A DNA stretch of 64,000 nucleotides from Solanum dulcamara (taxonomy: Eukaryota; Streptophyta; Magnoliopsida; Solanales; Solanaceae): NCBI RefSeq assembly GCF_947179165.1, contig NC_077245.1:573001-637000 (forward strand), read 5' to 3'. Shown here piece by piece: positions 13,056 through 24,759 of this stretch. Below the pieces are notes generated by a model. The model was not told where the DNA came from. It worked only from the letters and a program-made list of their open reading frames with translations, and did no database searches. Each line of letters begins with the position of its first letter. Positions within the stretch are counted from its first letter, which is position 1. The position numbers and the translations under genes are program-made.

Positions 13056-14173
13056 TTTCCCGATTTATCCTTCTTCGTGCCAACTTCTGCCGGTGCCGGA
13101 ATCGCAGAAGGCCAGAAGCTATGTACAAGTATTTGAATGAGAACGGCGGTCCACGTCATAGGCGGCATTGGTGTCATTATCCAATCAGAATGAGCCACGT
13201 TTGCTCTTTTTTCTCTAATTGATTAGCCACGTCGGATTGAACTCGTTCACATTTCGTTTGTTTTTTTTTGCCCTTTTTGGATAGTGTATGTAAAGTTTGG
13301 GTTAAATATGATGATTAAGTTAAAATGAGACAATTTAACCTTAATAATTCATGAGAATACATTATTACTTAACATTTCATAATTAATTCTGTATATGAAA
13401 AACATATATACATAATTTTCCAACCACGTGGATCCCAGCTGTTGATCTACCTTTAAATTATAATCTTGTACTACTCTACTCATTTATGATTAAGTGGGTT
13501 ACTACTAATATTTGTTGGTTAAGTGTCCTAATCACTTTCCACCTAGACAAATTGACAAACATAAACCCAAACCACAAACAAACAATAGATTGGATTTTTA
13601 AAAAATGATTTTGTCAAAAAAAAATTCCTTTTTTGGTTGGTGCATTGATGTAATATAGTAAAAGGGGAATGTGATTTTTGACTTCAATTATTGGAGAAAT
13701 TTTAGAAAAGTCTTATAATAGTTACTTTTAAGTAAATTTGTTTAGAAATAAAGTTTAACTAATATTAACGGACAATGTAAAAGATTTTTACACAAAAAAA
13801 ATATTTTATCACAAATTATACTATCAAGACATTTGTATCCATTATGACATGTAACATGTTTTATTCATAAGATTACAAATGAAAGATTGTCTATAAACTT
13901 CTCTTGGATAATATGACAATACAAAATATTATTTGCATTAACGATATCTATAAGTTACACTGTTGAAATGTGCCTTAAAATAAACATCAAGCAAAAATTA
14001 GATATGTTACTTCTTTTATTTCTTATTTAGTATCGAGTATTCGTTTTGTGACACGTTTTATCCGAATTTATGTTGAAAAAACTTTCTTAAATGAGTAAGT
14101 ATTTGAACGGATAATTCAAGAATTAATATCTCCATTTTATTAAAAGCTGAAAAATTATTCAACTAATTACTGG
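13056..14173. other. Promoter region of the canopy-like gene and AT-rich spacer
   Basis: The first 200 bases on the gene side are GC-richer and hold several CCACGT/CACGT words (near 13153, 13194 and 13228), which could be ACGT-core elements for the minus-strand gene. The rest is AT-rich with no recognised gene. Confidence 0.35.
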
Positions 14174-14819
14174 TAGGGGTGTACATGGACCGGTTGATTC
14201 AAATTTTTTACAAACCAAACCAAACCATTTGTGTCGGGTTATTAAATCTATAAACCAAACCAAACCAATAAAAGTCGAGTTTTTCGATATCAATTTTTCT
14301 CGGATTTATCGATTTTTTGGGGGTTTTTTGGATTTTTCCGGGTTTCTCAGATTTTTCATAGTATCTAATAAAAAACACAGAGCAGTGCTTCTTAAAAAGA
14401 GTTCTAGTACAAAATATCAACATATAAGATGGAGGCAAAACATTGTTTGGAGTTTTAACTTTATAATATAACTTTATAAGATGACCTTTTTTGTATATTA
14501 TTTAGATGGGCTTCTCAAGTTCAAATCTAAATGTAAGAAAGAAAATAAAAATTATGAAAATTTTTTAAAAAATATTTATAAATTATATTTTAATAAATAT
14601 TTTTATGTATAACATAATTTAAAAGTAGTATATCTATAATCGGGTCGGTTTGGGTTCGGTTTGACTTTTTTTAGTTAAAACCAAACAAACCCTATAATGG
14701 TCGGGTTTTTTTTTCCAAACACCAAACCAAGCCACACCAAATCACTAATCGATTTTTTTTCTGATTTAATTCGGTTTGTCAGTTTGGTGCGTTTTATCGA
14801 TTTGTCCTGTAGAACCCTA
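14174..14819. mobile_element. hAT-like non-autonomous element (MITE), copy 1
   Basis: The ends are TAGGGGTGTACA at 14174 and the inverse TGTAGAACCCTA ending at 14819, a 12-bp imperfect terminal inverted repeat of hAT style. The flanking 8-mers attactgg (14166-14173) and attattga (14820-14827) match at 6 of 8 places, an aged 8-bp target duplication. The subterminal parts are full of 'aaaccaaaccaaacc' and 'cggtttggtt' words. No transposase is encoded. It is an inverted copy of 44568-45203. Confidence 0.8.
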
Positions 14820-14827
14820 ATTATTGA

Positions 14828-16000
14828 CTAAGCACTAGCCAAACATTAAAGATCCCATACTAAGCTTTTATGATTAACTAGCTACTATTAATACTTTATT
14901 GGCTAATTGTCCTAGTTACTTGCCAACTAAATTAAATGAAAAGAAAAGCTCAAACCCAAAAAGAAAGGAAAATACATTGGATAAAAAGTACATTATATTA
15001 TTATAAATAAATTCTAGTAATATTTCAAACACTAATTTTGTGGTAGGTGCATTTATTAAATTCAAAATAATTGGCAATTGAATTTCTCATCCTATTAAAT
15101 GGAGTTATTTTTATCAATTGAAAGTTGCCCTCTTTATTCATGATAAATTATTGTATGCTCTTTTATCCAATGAAAAACTTAAATTTGTCTCTTCTTTCTC
15201 TGTTCTTTTCTTCAATTGTTTTTTATTATTAATTAAAATATCAATGTACGAAATTTCTAGGTCCCATTTGAACATATTTTTGGAAAATGTTTTTTTTTTT
15301 GAGAACACGTTGGAAATGCAAAGAAAAATGTGTGCCTTTTCAACAAAATGTTTAAAAAATGTTTTTATATTTATAAATACTGTCTCGAGACAACAAAAGC
15401 GCATTTACATTCAATAGAGATTTATATTTGAAAAAGAATAATTAATTATAAGCAAATAGGAAAAGAAAAAAGCGAAAAATTATATTATTCCTTTGTCTAA
15501 TTTATCTAACATTTTTCGCTTTTTGAGATTCAACCCCCATTTGGCATAAATTTTGAGTTGAAACTAGATTATTATTTTTAAGTTGTGTTTAAACATATAA
15601 TTTATTTGGAAAAAAATGAAAGTTTTGCTGGAAGTAACAAAAATTCAAAAATGGTATGAGCCAATTTTGATAACTTGAAAATATTTGAAGCTTAGATTTT
15701 TAAAGTCAAATATATATTTAAAGATATTTTTTTTAAATCTATAATAAAATGCTAGCTCAAATTGTGTGAATTTTAATTTATATGTATACTTTTTATTATA
15801 ATAGCATGTGAATAGTTACAGCTTATATTAATTTTAAGAATTTATTAAATGATTTTGCAGAAGAGAAAAATATCACATATAACTTTAAAAAAACCAATAA
15901 AGAAAAAAACAAAAGGCAGACACCGCAGCGAATGTGTGGAAAAAAGAGAGGGGTCGCTTTTTGTATAAAATTACAATCTGAGCTAACTTTACTAAATTCA
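14828..16000. other. AT-rich intergenic stretch with a dispersed repeat
   Basis: No gene was recognised. About 15535-15800 ('ttggcataaattttgagttg' and following) resembles a repeat also seen near 49125-49395, with 'caaaaatt...ttgaaaatatttgaag' in common. The remainder is AT-rich. Confidence 0.4.
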
Positions 16001-16014
16001 TTCCCCAACCAACA

Positions 16015-16036
16015 CCAATATATATATATATATAAA
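16015..16036 (+). promoter_or_regulatory. Possible TATA region for the F-box/kelch gene
   Basis: A TA repeat ending ATATATAAAAG lies about 1.35 kb upstream of the F-box/kelch start codon. The next 300 bases are T- and CT-rich leader-like sequence. An acceptor-like 'aaatacag' at about 17364-17371 precedes the ATG, so a leader intron is likely. This is a composition-based guess. Confidence 0.3.
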
Positions 16037-17386
16037 AGAAAGTATATTACCACTTCTTCTACTTGGAATGATAATTAGCTTCTTACTTATTTTGATTAAT
16101 ACAATTTGTGGGGTTTCCTTTTTAACATTCTTTCTTGTTTTTTTCACATGAGGTGAACCATTTGATCTTTTGTTGATCGATTCTTGCTTCACTCAGCTTA
16201 AAGATGCTTTCTTTTATGATATGACAACAAGATCTCATTTGGGTTTCTGATTTTTCTTCTTCTGATGAAAAAAAGATGAATCTTTATTCTTGATTGTGGA
16301 TCCAATGGTCTATGGAGCTCAAAATGACTTGATTAAAGAGGTTTGCTCCTCCCTTCCCTTGAATTTTACATGGTTTCTCTCCCTTTTCTTGTTTCTCCAT
16401 CTGGGTATGTATCTATGTTTCTGGTTTTCAAGATTTGTTTTGGGATAAAGTTTTGATCTTGTGAGTTTCACAGTGTGCTTTTAGCTCTTTTTTTTTAATG
16501 TTCTTGTGTTTACTTTGTCTTTGTGCTTTCTAAGCTTTTGGATTTGCTTTATTTGTTTTTTAGCTGTTTCCTTTTGTCCTGGGGTGGGTTGTTGAATGGA
16601 TTCTGATTGTTGGAGATTCAATTGATTTTCTAGGATAAGGGATTAGGGATGGATACTGGAAGGATATTTCAGGGAGAAAAATATGAAGCTTGTATTCAAT
16701 GAAAAAATAATGAAATTTGAAGCATCTTTGTTCATTTTAACCTAAAAATTGTGTCTGGGGAATATATAGGAGGTCACCCTTTAGATTCCTAGTGGCTTTA
16801 ATGAAAGAATGAGTCATATATTTCGATCACTCTTGAAAGGGGGATCCTGCATTCACTTGTTAGTACCTAGGACTAGGTGATACATTTTCCAGGCTTTTGT
16901 GCTTCTCTACTTTAAGGTGTATGTGAGTTTGAGGAGTAATATTTGTCATTGCTTCAAGAAAGTTTAGGTGTCTGCAAAAAAGATAGAAGAACAAAAAGGT
17001 TATATTTTTGAGGGTCTGAAGAGGTTGTTCTATTTATTGGTCTGAGCAAGATACAACTTATTTAAACTATATATTTGAAATGAACAATTCATAAAAAGAA
17101 ATCTTTTTGTGGGATTATGTGTATTCTATATTTACTTACGATACCATTTGTCAATTCTTGGTCATTGTCATTGAGATTCATGTCCATTCGGATTAATATT
17201 TAGGTATAGATATTACCTCTTCTTTTTTTCTCCTTTCAAACAAAGAAAAATGATTGTGCAATGTTGGGGCGTCGTGTGTCTTTTAAGAAGTATCTAGGAC
17301 TTGAATTTCCAATAACTTGTCAATTTATGTGACAAACGTGTAAGATATTGCCTGTGTCTTTTTAAATACAGTTGTAGGATAATACG

Positions 17387-19126
17387 ATGACATCAGAAAG
17401 ATTAACAGGAGAAGAATCTCTTCAACAAGATTTGGAGTCTTTAAGCGTGTCTAAAAGGTTAGTCAGAAGTGTGAGCCAGAAGTTGAAAAAGAAGAACCAT
17501 AGAAGTGGAGGAGAAGAAGAGGATGACAGCAAGGGCATTTCGTTGAGATGTCTAACGCTATATGGCAGAGGAGGTGGTTGCAAAGTGGGTGCTGACACTG
17601 GTGACGACTTAGGGGATTCATGCGCTAGAAGAAGGTCAAATGCAAGTGAGGAAGGCAAAGGGTACAGCCCGATATGTGGAAATGAAGAAACGTCTGTAGA
17701 TTGCTTCTCTTATGGGATGAGGGAAAAATTCTGGAGGAGGACTAATAGGAAATCTCTAGAGCTTGAAGCAGCACTCGAGAACAAAAGCATGAATTTGTTT
17801 TTGCCGGATGATATCCTCGAAATGTGCTTATTGAGGGTTCCATTTGTAAGTCTCGTGAATGCTAGGATGGTGTGCAAGAAATGGAGAAACTTGACAATGA
17901 CACCTCGTTTCTGGCGAATGAGGCAGGAAGGTTCATTCCAGAGTCCATGGTTGTTTCTATTTGGGGTTGTAAAAGATGGTTGTTGTTCTGCAGAAATACA
18001 TGCATTTGATGTTTCCTTCAACCAATGGCACAAAATGAATTCTGAAGTTCTGAAAGGGAGGTTTTTATTCTCTGTTGCTGGTATCCATGATGATGTTTAC
18101 GTTGTTGGAGGCTGTTCTAGCCTTGCTAACTTTGGGAAGGTTGATAAGAGCTCATTCAAGACACATAAAAGTGTGCTCGTTTTTAGTCCTTTGATGAGAA
18201 CGTGGCGTAAAGCTGCACCGATGAAGCATGCAAGATCATCCCCTATTTTAGGAACTTATGAGATCAGTTCAGATTGTTTAATTATTAGGAATCAACAAAC
18301 TCGAGGAGACAGAAGATTTTACCGTCCCAGAGTTGGTGGTGTATCAGATGTTTATGAAGATCCTCATAGACTTTCAGTGAGACGCCAGTTTCGACATTCT
18401 CTGGATGAGAACGAGGTTACATTCTTGCCCACTATGAAACCATACAAGTTTGTCAAACAAAAAAGCGAACATTCAAATAAAGATCAAAGACGATTTCTCT
18501 TGATTGCTGTAGGAGGTCTCGGGTGCTGGGATGAGCCTCTGGATTCTGGCGAAATTTATGATTCCATGTCAAATAAATGGACAGAGATCCAGAGGCTTCC
18601 TGTCGATTTCGGAATAGCTTGTTCAGGGGTCGTGTGCAATGGGTTGTTTTATGTTTATTCAGAAACTGATAAGCTAGCAGCATATGACGTTGAGAAGGGC
18701 TATTGGGTTAGAATCCAAACCAGTCCATTTCCTACCCGAGTTCATGAATACCACCCTAAACTTATATGCTGCAATAGTCGTCTATTCATGCTCTCCGTCT
18801 CCTGGTGTGAAGGGGAAGGTCAGATTGGCAGGAGAAACAAAGCAGTAAGGAAACTCTGGGAGCTTGATCTTATGTCTCTCACTTGGAGAGAAGTTTCAAT
18901 ACATCCAGATGCCCCAATGGATTGGAATGCTGCATTTATAGCTGATAAAAACTCTATATTTGGAGTCGAAATGTTCAAAATATTCGGGCAGGTGCTAGAC
19001 TTCTTGACCGTTGGAGATGTTTCCGACACTGGAATAAACTGGAGCCATATCTCAAGGAACCGTCTCGCACAAGAACTGGATGCTGCTTCTTGCTTGACGA
19101 AATCCATGGCAGTACTGCATTTGTAA
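17387..19126 (+). CDS. F-box/kelch-repeat protein, CFK1/At5g42350-like, intronless, 579 aa
   Basis: Likely substrate-recognition subunit of an SCF (SKP1-CUL1-F-box) ubiquitin ligase. The coding region is one uninterrupted exon from ATG at 17387 to TAA at 19124-19126. The first 130 residues are polar, with a basic KLKKKNHR stretch and an acidic GGEEEDDS stretch, and are probably disordered. The F-box lies at about residues 135-182 (LFLPDDILEMCLLRVPF... ARMVCKKWRNL...). The rest is a kelch beta-propeller with repeat signatures such as DVYVVGG, LIAVGGLGCWDEPLDSGEIYD and LFYVYSETDKLAAYD. Length and layout agree with Arabidopsis At5g42350/At5g42360; At5g42350 is CFK1, a COP9-signalosome-interacting protein linked to hypocotyl growth. 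The orthology is inferred. No in-frame ATG upstream looks better. Confidence 0.92.
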   Translation: MTSERLTGEESLQQDLESLSVSKRLVRSVSQKLKKKNHRSGGEEEDDSKGISLRCLTLYGRGGGCKVGADTGDDLGDSCARRRSNASEEGKGYSPICGNEETSVDCFSYGMREKFWRRTNRKSLELEAALENKSMNLFLPDDILEMCLLRVPFVSLVNARMVCKKWRNLTMTPRFWRMRQEGSFQSPWLFLFGVVKDGCCSAEIHAFDVSFNQWHKMNSEVLKGRFLFSVAGIHDDVYVVGGCSSLANFGKVDKSSFKTHKSVLVFSPLMRTWRKAAPMKHARSSPILGTYEISSDCLIIRNQQTRGDRRFYRPRVGGVSDVYEDPHRLSVRRQFRHSLDENEVTFLPTMKPYKFVKQKSEHSNKDQRRFLLIAVGGLGCWDEPLDSGEIYDSMSNKWTEIQRLPVDFGIACSGVVCNGLFYVYSETDKLAAYDVEKGYWVRIQTSPFPTRVHEYHPKLICCNSRLFMLSVSWCEGEGQIGRRNKAVRKLWELDLMSLTWREVSIHPDAPMDWNAAFIADKNSIFGVEMFKIFGQVLDFLTVGDVSDTGINWSHISRNRLAQELDAASCLTKSMAVLHL

Positions 19127-19299
19127 CTGATCAAGAACTCCAACTTGTCACAATATATGTGCAGTCATTTTTCTCTCTCATATATTCTTTTGTTATGGAG
19201 AGTCTTTACCATTTGGTTGGACGTTTGATGCTGTTTAACTTAAATCTATATTCTTGTTTATTTCATTGTTATTTCCATTTGTTCTATTGATGTCATGCA

Positions 19300-20120
19300 G
19301 GTCATCCATTTGTTCTGTAATTAGTCTTTTGAGCAGTGAAATAAGAAAATCTGGTTTTTAAGGTTCTCATGTTATGCCTAGCAATAGCATTAAAGATGTA
19401 GCCCATTCAAAGATTATTATGATGTTGTAGGTCCTACTATCCTTCAAAGTGAAGGACAGCCTGGTACACTAAAGATTCTGCTATGTCCGGGTTATTTTAC
19501 ACAGCGTTTCCCCACTTGTTTATCACAAATTGCCTTAGGTGAAATATATATGTTTGAGATATATACATGAATATCGGCTATTTCATTTCCGTCAGTCAGT
19601 CAAAAGGGTATATCCAAACCATTTGTGCAATGAAAGGGGTACAAATATATTTTCTCTGAATCACATGCTACAAGAATTTTATTATTAATACAGATTCTTC
19701 CATTTCAATGGTTTCCACATAAAATTGAGAAAAAATGAAAATGAATTCAAGTAAGTTAACTCGATGCCAATAATTTTGGGACAGAAGGAACTTCAAATAA
19801 ACTGACTCAGATCATAGAGCAATTTTTTTTGTAATGGTTTGGCAATAACTCGTAATGTTTAATAATAATACATTTTACAACAATAAATCTTACATCAACT
19901 TCTAGAGAGGGAAAAAAATCTTGTGAAGAAAATAGAATGAATAGACATGAATGAAAATAACCACTAAAAAGTGGCCTAGGGGCAGAACAAAGAATTCAAA
20001 AACCCCTCTATAAAGAAAAGAAAATACTATTTACCTGCTCCATACAACAACACACTGTTCCACCTAAGAAACTCATTAGTGGAAATGGCCACAATTCCCA
20101 CGTAAATAGCTCGACAAATA
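19300..20120. other. Intergenic stretch between convergent genes
   Basis: 3' UTRs of the F-box/kelch gene (+) and the U-box gene (-) plus AT-rich spacer. No further gene is recognisable. Confidence 0.5.
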
Positions 20121-23100
20121 TCAGCTCGTGTTAGGGAATACCCCAGAGAAGTTTGGAATTCTGTCGACATGCTTCAGTGCCCGTTCTGCAATCTGTCGTG
20201 TCCTATAATCACCATGTTGAAAAGCATCTACGAGAGCTGTGCTCACGTTTGGATCACCAGAAACTTCATAGGCGATATCCTCTGTACGAAGCAATCTTTC
20301 AACTGCCCAAACTGCTCTTCTGCGCAGAGTCTCAGTCCGCTTCTCAAGTAACACAAGTAGTATAGGTTTGATTCCTTCAGCCTCACACAATTCATGGATA
20401 CCTTGTTCAATATCAACTCCATCATCTAACAAAGTGCATACAGCTGCAAGTGATGCCTCAACGACCTTTTCATTTGTGTGGTCAAGAAGTGCCACCAACT
20501 TATCCACCGCTTGTCCTTCCAAGAGACAGAAGGTGTCTCTCAGAGAGCATGTCCCGCGATGGACCTTACACAATCCTGTTATAACAGGTGGTTTGCTCAA
20601 ACAAGGGAAGATCGAGACACAAAAACCTGGCTTTGGTAGCTCAGGCAATTTGGTCAAGTTTTTGGATTCTTGAGATAAGTTCTCCAAAGCCATGGCGGAA
20701 ACCATCTGCACGTTGTCAAGTCCATTGGTCTGCAGAAGTTCAATGAAGAGAGCAGCAACATTCTGTTCACGACAAAGTGCAACAGCATCAGGCTCATCAT
20801 TTAAAACAAATGTGATCCTTGAGAGAACCTTCACAAGCCCTTCTAGATATGGCATAACAAAGCGACTCCCTCTTGTCTCTCCTTGTCGGATACTGACAAT
20901 CCTGGAGATTGCCAGCTGGAAAGCACCTTCATCTAGCATTTGCCTTGTAAGTCCCCTATCTCTTTCAGGGAGATCAGCTAAAAGTCCAACTGCTGCAGCT
21001 TGCTCCTCGGTTATACCAATATTCTCTGATATGACTTTAATTAGACTACCAAGCTGACCTGATGTACCACGTAAGCAACGAGCAAGTTCTTGACCCATAT
21101 GTGGAGAGAGGTTCCGCAGAAGCTTTATCGAAGCTACTCGAAGATCTTTCTGCGGAGCCTCGATAAACTGAACCAAACTAATAGTAGCAGCTGAGCTTTT
21201 AATGGCAGAAACAACGTTAAAAACCGTTGTGGGAGAACTTGTGAGTCCAAAAAGAACCTGGAGAAGCTTGCATTCTATTGCAGGACCAGTGTTGCTAATA
21301 AGATGTAGAAAATTGTGAACTATGTCCTCTGAGACAAGAGTCTGATGTTCAGATCCAACCGGAACTGAATCAAAATCATAACCTGTGTTGACAATATTTG
21401 CAAGAATTGTGGCAGAGACCTCTTTCAGTTTCATGGGCAGTTGGTTGGCCCCAACAAAGAATAGATCTTTGACGAGAGGGGGAAGTATACCTGCCTCTAT
21501 GAGGATCTTGGCACTAGACTCATCAGAAGAGATTTGATTTAGAGATTTTAGAGCAGCCTCCCTTGATGACATATTACCATGTTTCATGATGCTGATTAGT
21601 GATGAACCAACAGTTCTAGCCACTAACACTTTCACATCATTATTAAGAACCAGCTCACCAAGGAAAACAGCCATGGAGAGTTTGGTCTCTGACGATCCTG
21701 GAAGAAGAAAAATTTAGAATGGAACAGCCAACAGTATGTGACTTTTTGGTTAATTGAAAGGACATCAGAAGAAGGGGTGCACTCCAACCCCCCCACGCGG
21801 CTCCCACCAACAAAAAAGCCACTAAACACACAACACTAGATACACACACGTCTGTGGAAGTTCCTGCTAGTTTATGAGAAAGAAAATGATAAGCCTTCAC
21901 TACTAGATCTCTTACCAAATGATTCCTTAGTAAGTACTTAAAGAAAAGATCTTGTACATAAAAGGAATCATGCTAACCTACCCCATTAGGGGGTTGCTAA
22001 GTATTCTGAAAACCACTGATTACACACTTGATAAGGAACTCTCTCTTTCTACCCCTGCATGTCCTCTCTTCTGCATGCGTGAGAGAGGGAGTAAGTAGAA
22101 TGTGGCAAACTTGTACTATTTGTATAATCAAGACTATATAGTCAGATATGACACCCCCCAAAAACACATCAAAAGAAAGAGGTGTAGTCGAGACAGTGTA
22201 CACTGTTAGAGAAAGAGTTGGACGAAATCAACGAGAACTTTAAATGAATATCAAATATTTGATAAGTTCATGAAGGAGGAAGAAAAAATCCTACATAATA
22301 ATCAAGATAGTTGCTATGAAATTTCAGACGCAAGGCAAGTATTCCAGAAAAAAAGTTATTACCAAAGTCTGATGATGAAAAATAGGAGAATTGTTCCATA
22401 GATTATGGATCCCTAATCTATGGTGGTTTCTACGGCTCCACAGAATGATAATGAGAAAAATGATAACTACCATGTGTTTAAGAAGACTTCCAAAAAGCAT
22501 AGAATATTCACCAACGCGCCTACTAGGACGGGGGAGGGACTGGCAACAGTCTTCAGGTACACCCCGATTACCTCACTGTAACTACTAAGGTTTTGAAAGT
22601 CAAGACTTCGTCTATTACAGAATGGAAACTCAGATCTGATTTCATTAGAAAATATTCATGAACCATCAAGCAATTCACCGCTATCATGCCATGAACATCA
22701 CACAATTTCAGAGGAAAAGTATGCACTTGCAGCACATGATAATATAGAATCAACTTATATGCTAGATAAGGAAGTGAATTACGACAAGGGGAAACGATGC
22801 AAACTAAGAGAGCTGCACATGCAAAAAATTCAATTGCCAGGGAAAAGGAAAAGGATGCTACATAAGGAAGTGAATTACGACAAGGAGGGGAAGCAATACA
22901 AATTAAAGAGTTGCACATGAAGAACCTTCAGCTGACGGGGCAAAGGGAAAGGAAGAAACGATGTAGGATTGCATGGACATCTTATTGATCGAGTGTCCAA
23001 ACTTGAGACAAGTTTCTACCCATCCAAGGATAGCTGATGCAGAAATGAAGATGGAAACTTTCATGAAACACTCCACAAAGTCATTTTAATAGCTCGTTAC

Positions 23101-24745
23101 TGTAGTAAACTGCTATTGTGGTGAGTTCTGTAGCAGTTCTATAGGGTTGGGGTTATCAGTTAGGTCATATTAATTTTAGGTAACTTTTCAATTAATTGCT
23201 CCCTTGTTTTCGTTATCTTGTTGTTCCTTTAATCAGTTTCCAGATTCACAGTAATTAGGAGTTCTAGATTGTTATTGATGAGTATTGGTAGTCCTTTTTC
23301 CTATAAATAGAGCTGTATTTCAGCTTTGTAATACATTCAACCATTGTTCTTAATGATATTTTGCCTTTTGGCTTTCATATTCAGTCTAGAACTTCTAGGG
23401 TAAACTCTCCCTTTATTTCCTATCAATAAATATTAAACACGGTTTAGACATGCTTTGAAGTAAAGAACTTCCTACACGCTCCGACATCATCAAAACCCCT
23501 CATAGTGTATGGTGTACAATACCTACTAGAATCATAAGAAAAGGTAAAATATGCTGCCTAAGAAAAAAGGAGTTTACTTGAGTGTAAGGTTTGCGTACAT
23601 CCTACCCTCCCCATGAATGAAATCCCACATAACTTTTGGGGTTGTCTTCGGCCCATGATCCATTTCATTTAACAATCAATTGGAACAAATATATTAAGTA
23701 ATACAACGAGGCACAAGAGATGGAGACTCAGACAACAGGTAAAATACCTTCAAGTAGTAGAGTTAATAAGGGTTGCAACCGGCCATTTTCTGCCATTTGT
23801 TTTACATTAATCTCACACTTTTCCAGATTCTCCAGAGTATTCTCAGCCTTCTCAACAGTCACAAGATTCTCAGATTTGCTGCTGGCCATCCCAACCAGAA
23901 TCAGAATGGCCCCATTAACTGAACCAATCTTTCCGCACAAATTTTCAGATTTGGATAGCTCATATAGCAAAGAAATGGCTGCCTCTCTTTCTTTGGATTG
24001 TTCATTTGATAAGAATTTGACTATTGTGCGTACATTGTCGCCCTCAGCCATTATTTCCTGCAAGAAAAGAGCAGAGCATATAATGAAAGAAAATAAATTA
24101 ATAAGGGAAAACATAAACAATAGGAACAATCAACTTCATAAAACAGACTTTGGTAACAACATAAATATTATTTTACTGAAGTTCTACAACCTTATTGTCA
24201 TCGTCGTCCTCTACCACAACTAGAAGCGTTTCAAGAGCTTTACATCGAACTCTGCGGCTGCTGGTTTTTAACATGTCTACAATCATGGGTATGAGCTCTG
24301 CATTTCGGATAACATGTTTGTTGGCGCGACTTTTTTGACAAAGGTGCTGAACAAACTTTAAAGCCTGCATAATATCACCCTCCCCACTACCCATAGATAA
24401 TGATCTGCGAGCCATATCAATTTGTGCAGCTTCATTCCTTGCATTCCATTCTTCAATAGTATTTCGTAGAGCTATACTTGGATTCAGCTCCGTGCTTTTC
24501 AGATCTCTATGTGTTAAAGGGCACACAGGCTTTCTTCCGCTATCCCTACATTCCTTGAACCATTTCTCAATAGCTTCCCTCTCAAAAGTCATGCCATTTT
24601 CCAGAGTAACAGGATCCTGCATTACTTGTTTGGTCAAAGGGCATATGAATGCATCATAAATTGGTTCTATATGCATTCTCTCGAGATGGTAACTCTCCTC
24701 GGACGGGCTACCAGGATCATGATTCCCATCCCAGCTTTCAGCCAT
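20121..24745 (-). CDS. U-box/ARM-repeat E3 ubiquitin ligase, PUB43/PUB44 (SAUL1)-like, 3 coding exons, 813 aa
   Basis: E3 ligase: the U-box recruits the E2 enzyme and the ARM repeats bind partners or membranes. In Arabidopsis SAUL1 restrains premature senescence and is linked to immune control at the plasma membrane. Coding exons are 24745-24191, 24057-23748 and 21697-20121; 2442 nt stay in frame to TGA at 20121-20123. The U-box is at about residues 29-104 (YDAFICPLTKQVMQDPVTL, CPLTHRDL). Armadillo-like helical repeats fill about 110-800. Total length is close to the 801-811 aa of PUB44/PUB43. The donor after exon 1 reads AAG|GTTGTA, which is weak, but it is the only one that keeps frame and joins DDDDNK to EIMAEGD as in the family. 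A leader intron with acceptor TTGACAG (near 24758) precedes the ATG. Intron 2 (2.05 kb) holds repeat relics. Confidence 0.93.
22764..22975. repeat. Imperfect tandem duplication, about 100-bp unit, in U-box gene intron 2
   Basis: The run 'ataaggaagtgaattacgac' occurs at about 22764 and again at about 22862. In both units it is followed by 'aagg(a)gg(g)ga(a)...gatgcaaa/caatacaaa...gagttgcacatg' and an A/G-rich tail, so two units of about 100 bp stand side by side. Confidence 0.6.
23101..23383 (+). repeat. Possible solo-LTR relic in U-box gene intron 2
   Basis: The block begins TGTAG and ends ATTCA. Inside are a perfect TATA box, CTATAAATAG at 23301-23310, and a leader-like 'cagctttgtaatacattcaacc' 20 bases later, on the strand opposite the host gene. 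This layout is typical of an LTR promoter. No target duplication was found (left gttac, right gtcta), so the limits are uncertain and the call is tentative. Confidence 0.3.
23579..23655 (+). mobile_element. Degraded TS-type SINE fragment in U-box gene intron 2
   Basis: It holds 'gtaaggtttgcgtacatcctaccctcccc' followed by a diverged 'aatcccaca' box, in the same order as the other TS SINE copies in this window. Its 3' TTG tail is lost. Confidence 0.5.
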
Positions 24746-24759
24746 TAAAGCTTTCTACC

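Noticed and set aside
14229..14471. Open frame of about 80 codons, with an antisense partner
   Set aside because: It lies wholly inside the hAT-like element and arises from its pyrimidine/purine-rich ends. No protein features and no splice context.
15118..15417. 99-codon + frame and 88-codon - frame
   Set aside because: Both sit in AT-rich spacer with Phe/Lys/Asn-heavy composition expected by chance; no family resemblance and no promoter.
20368..21057. Long + strand frames opposite the U-box gene
   Set aside because: They mirror the coding bias of the large ARM exon on the other strand. The minus-strand protein is a clear family member.
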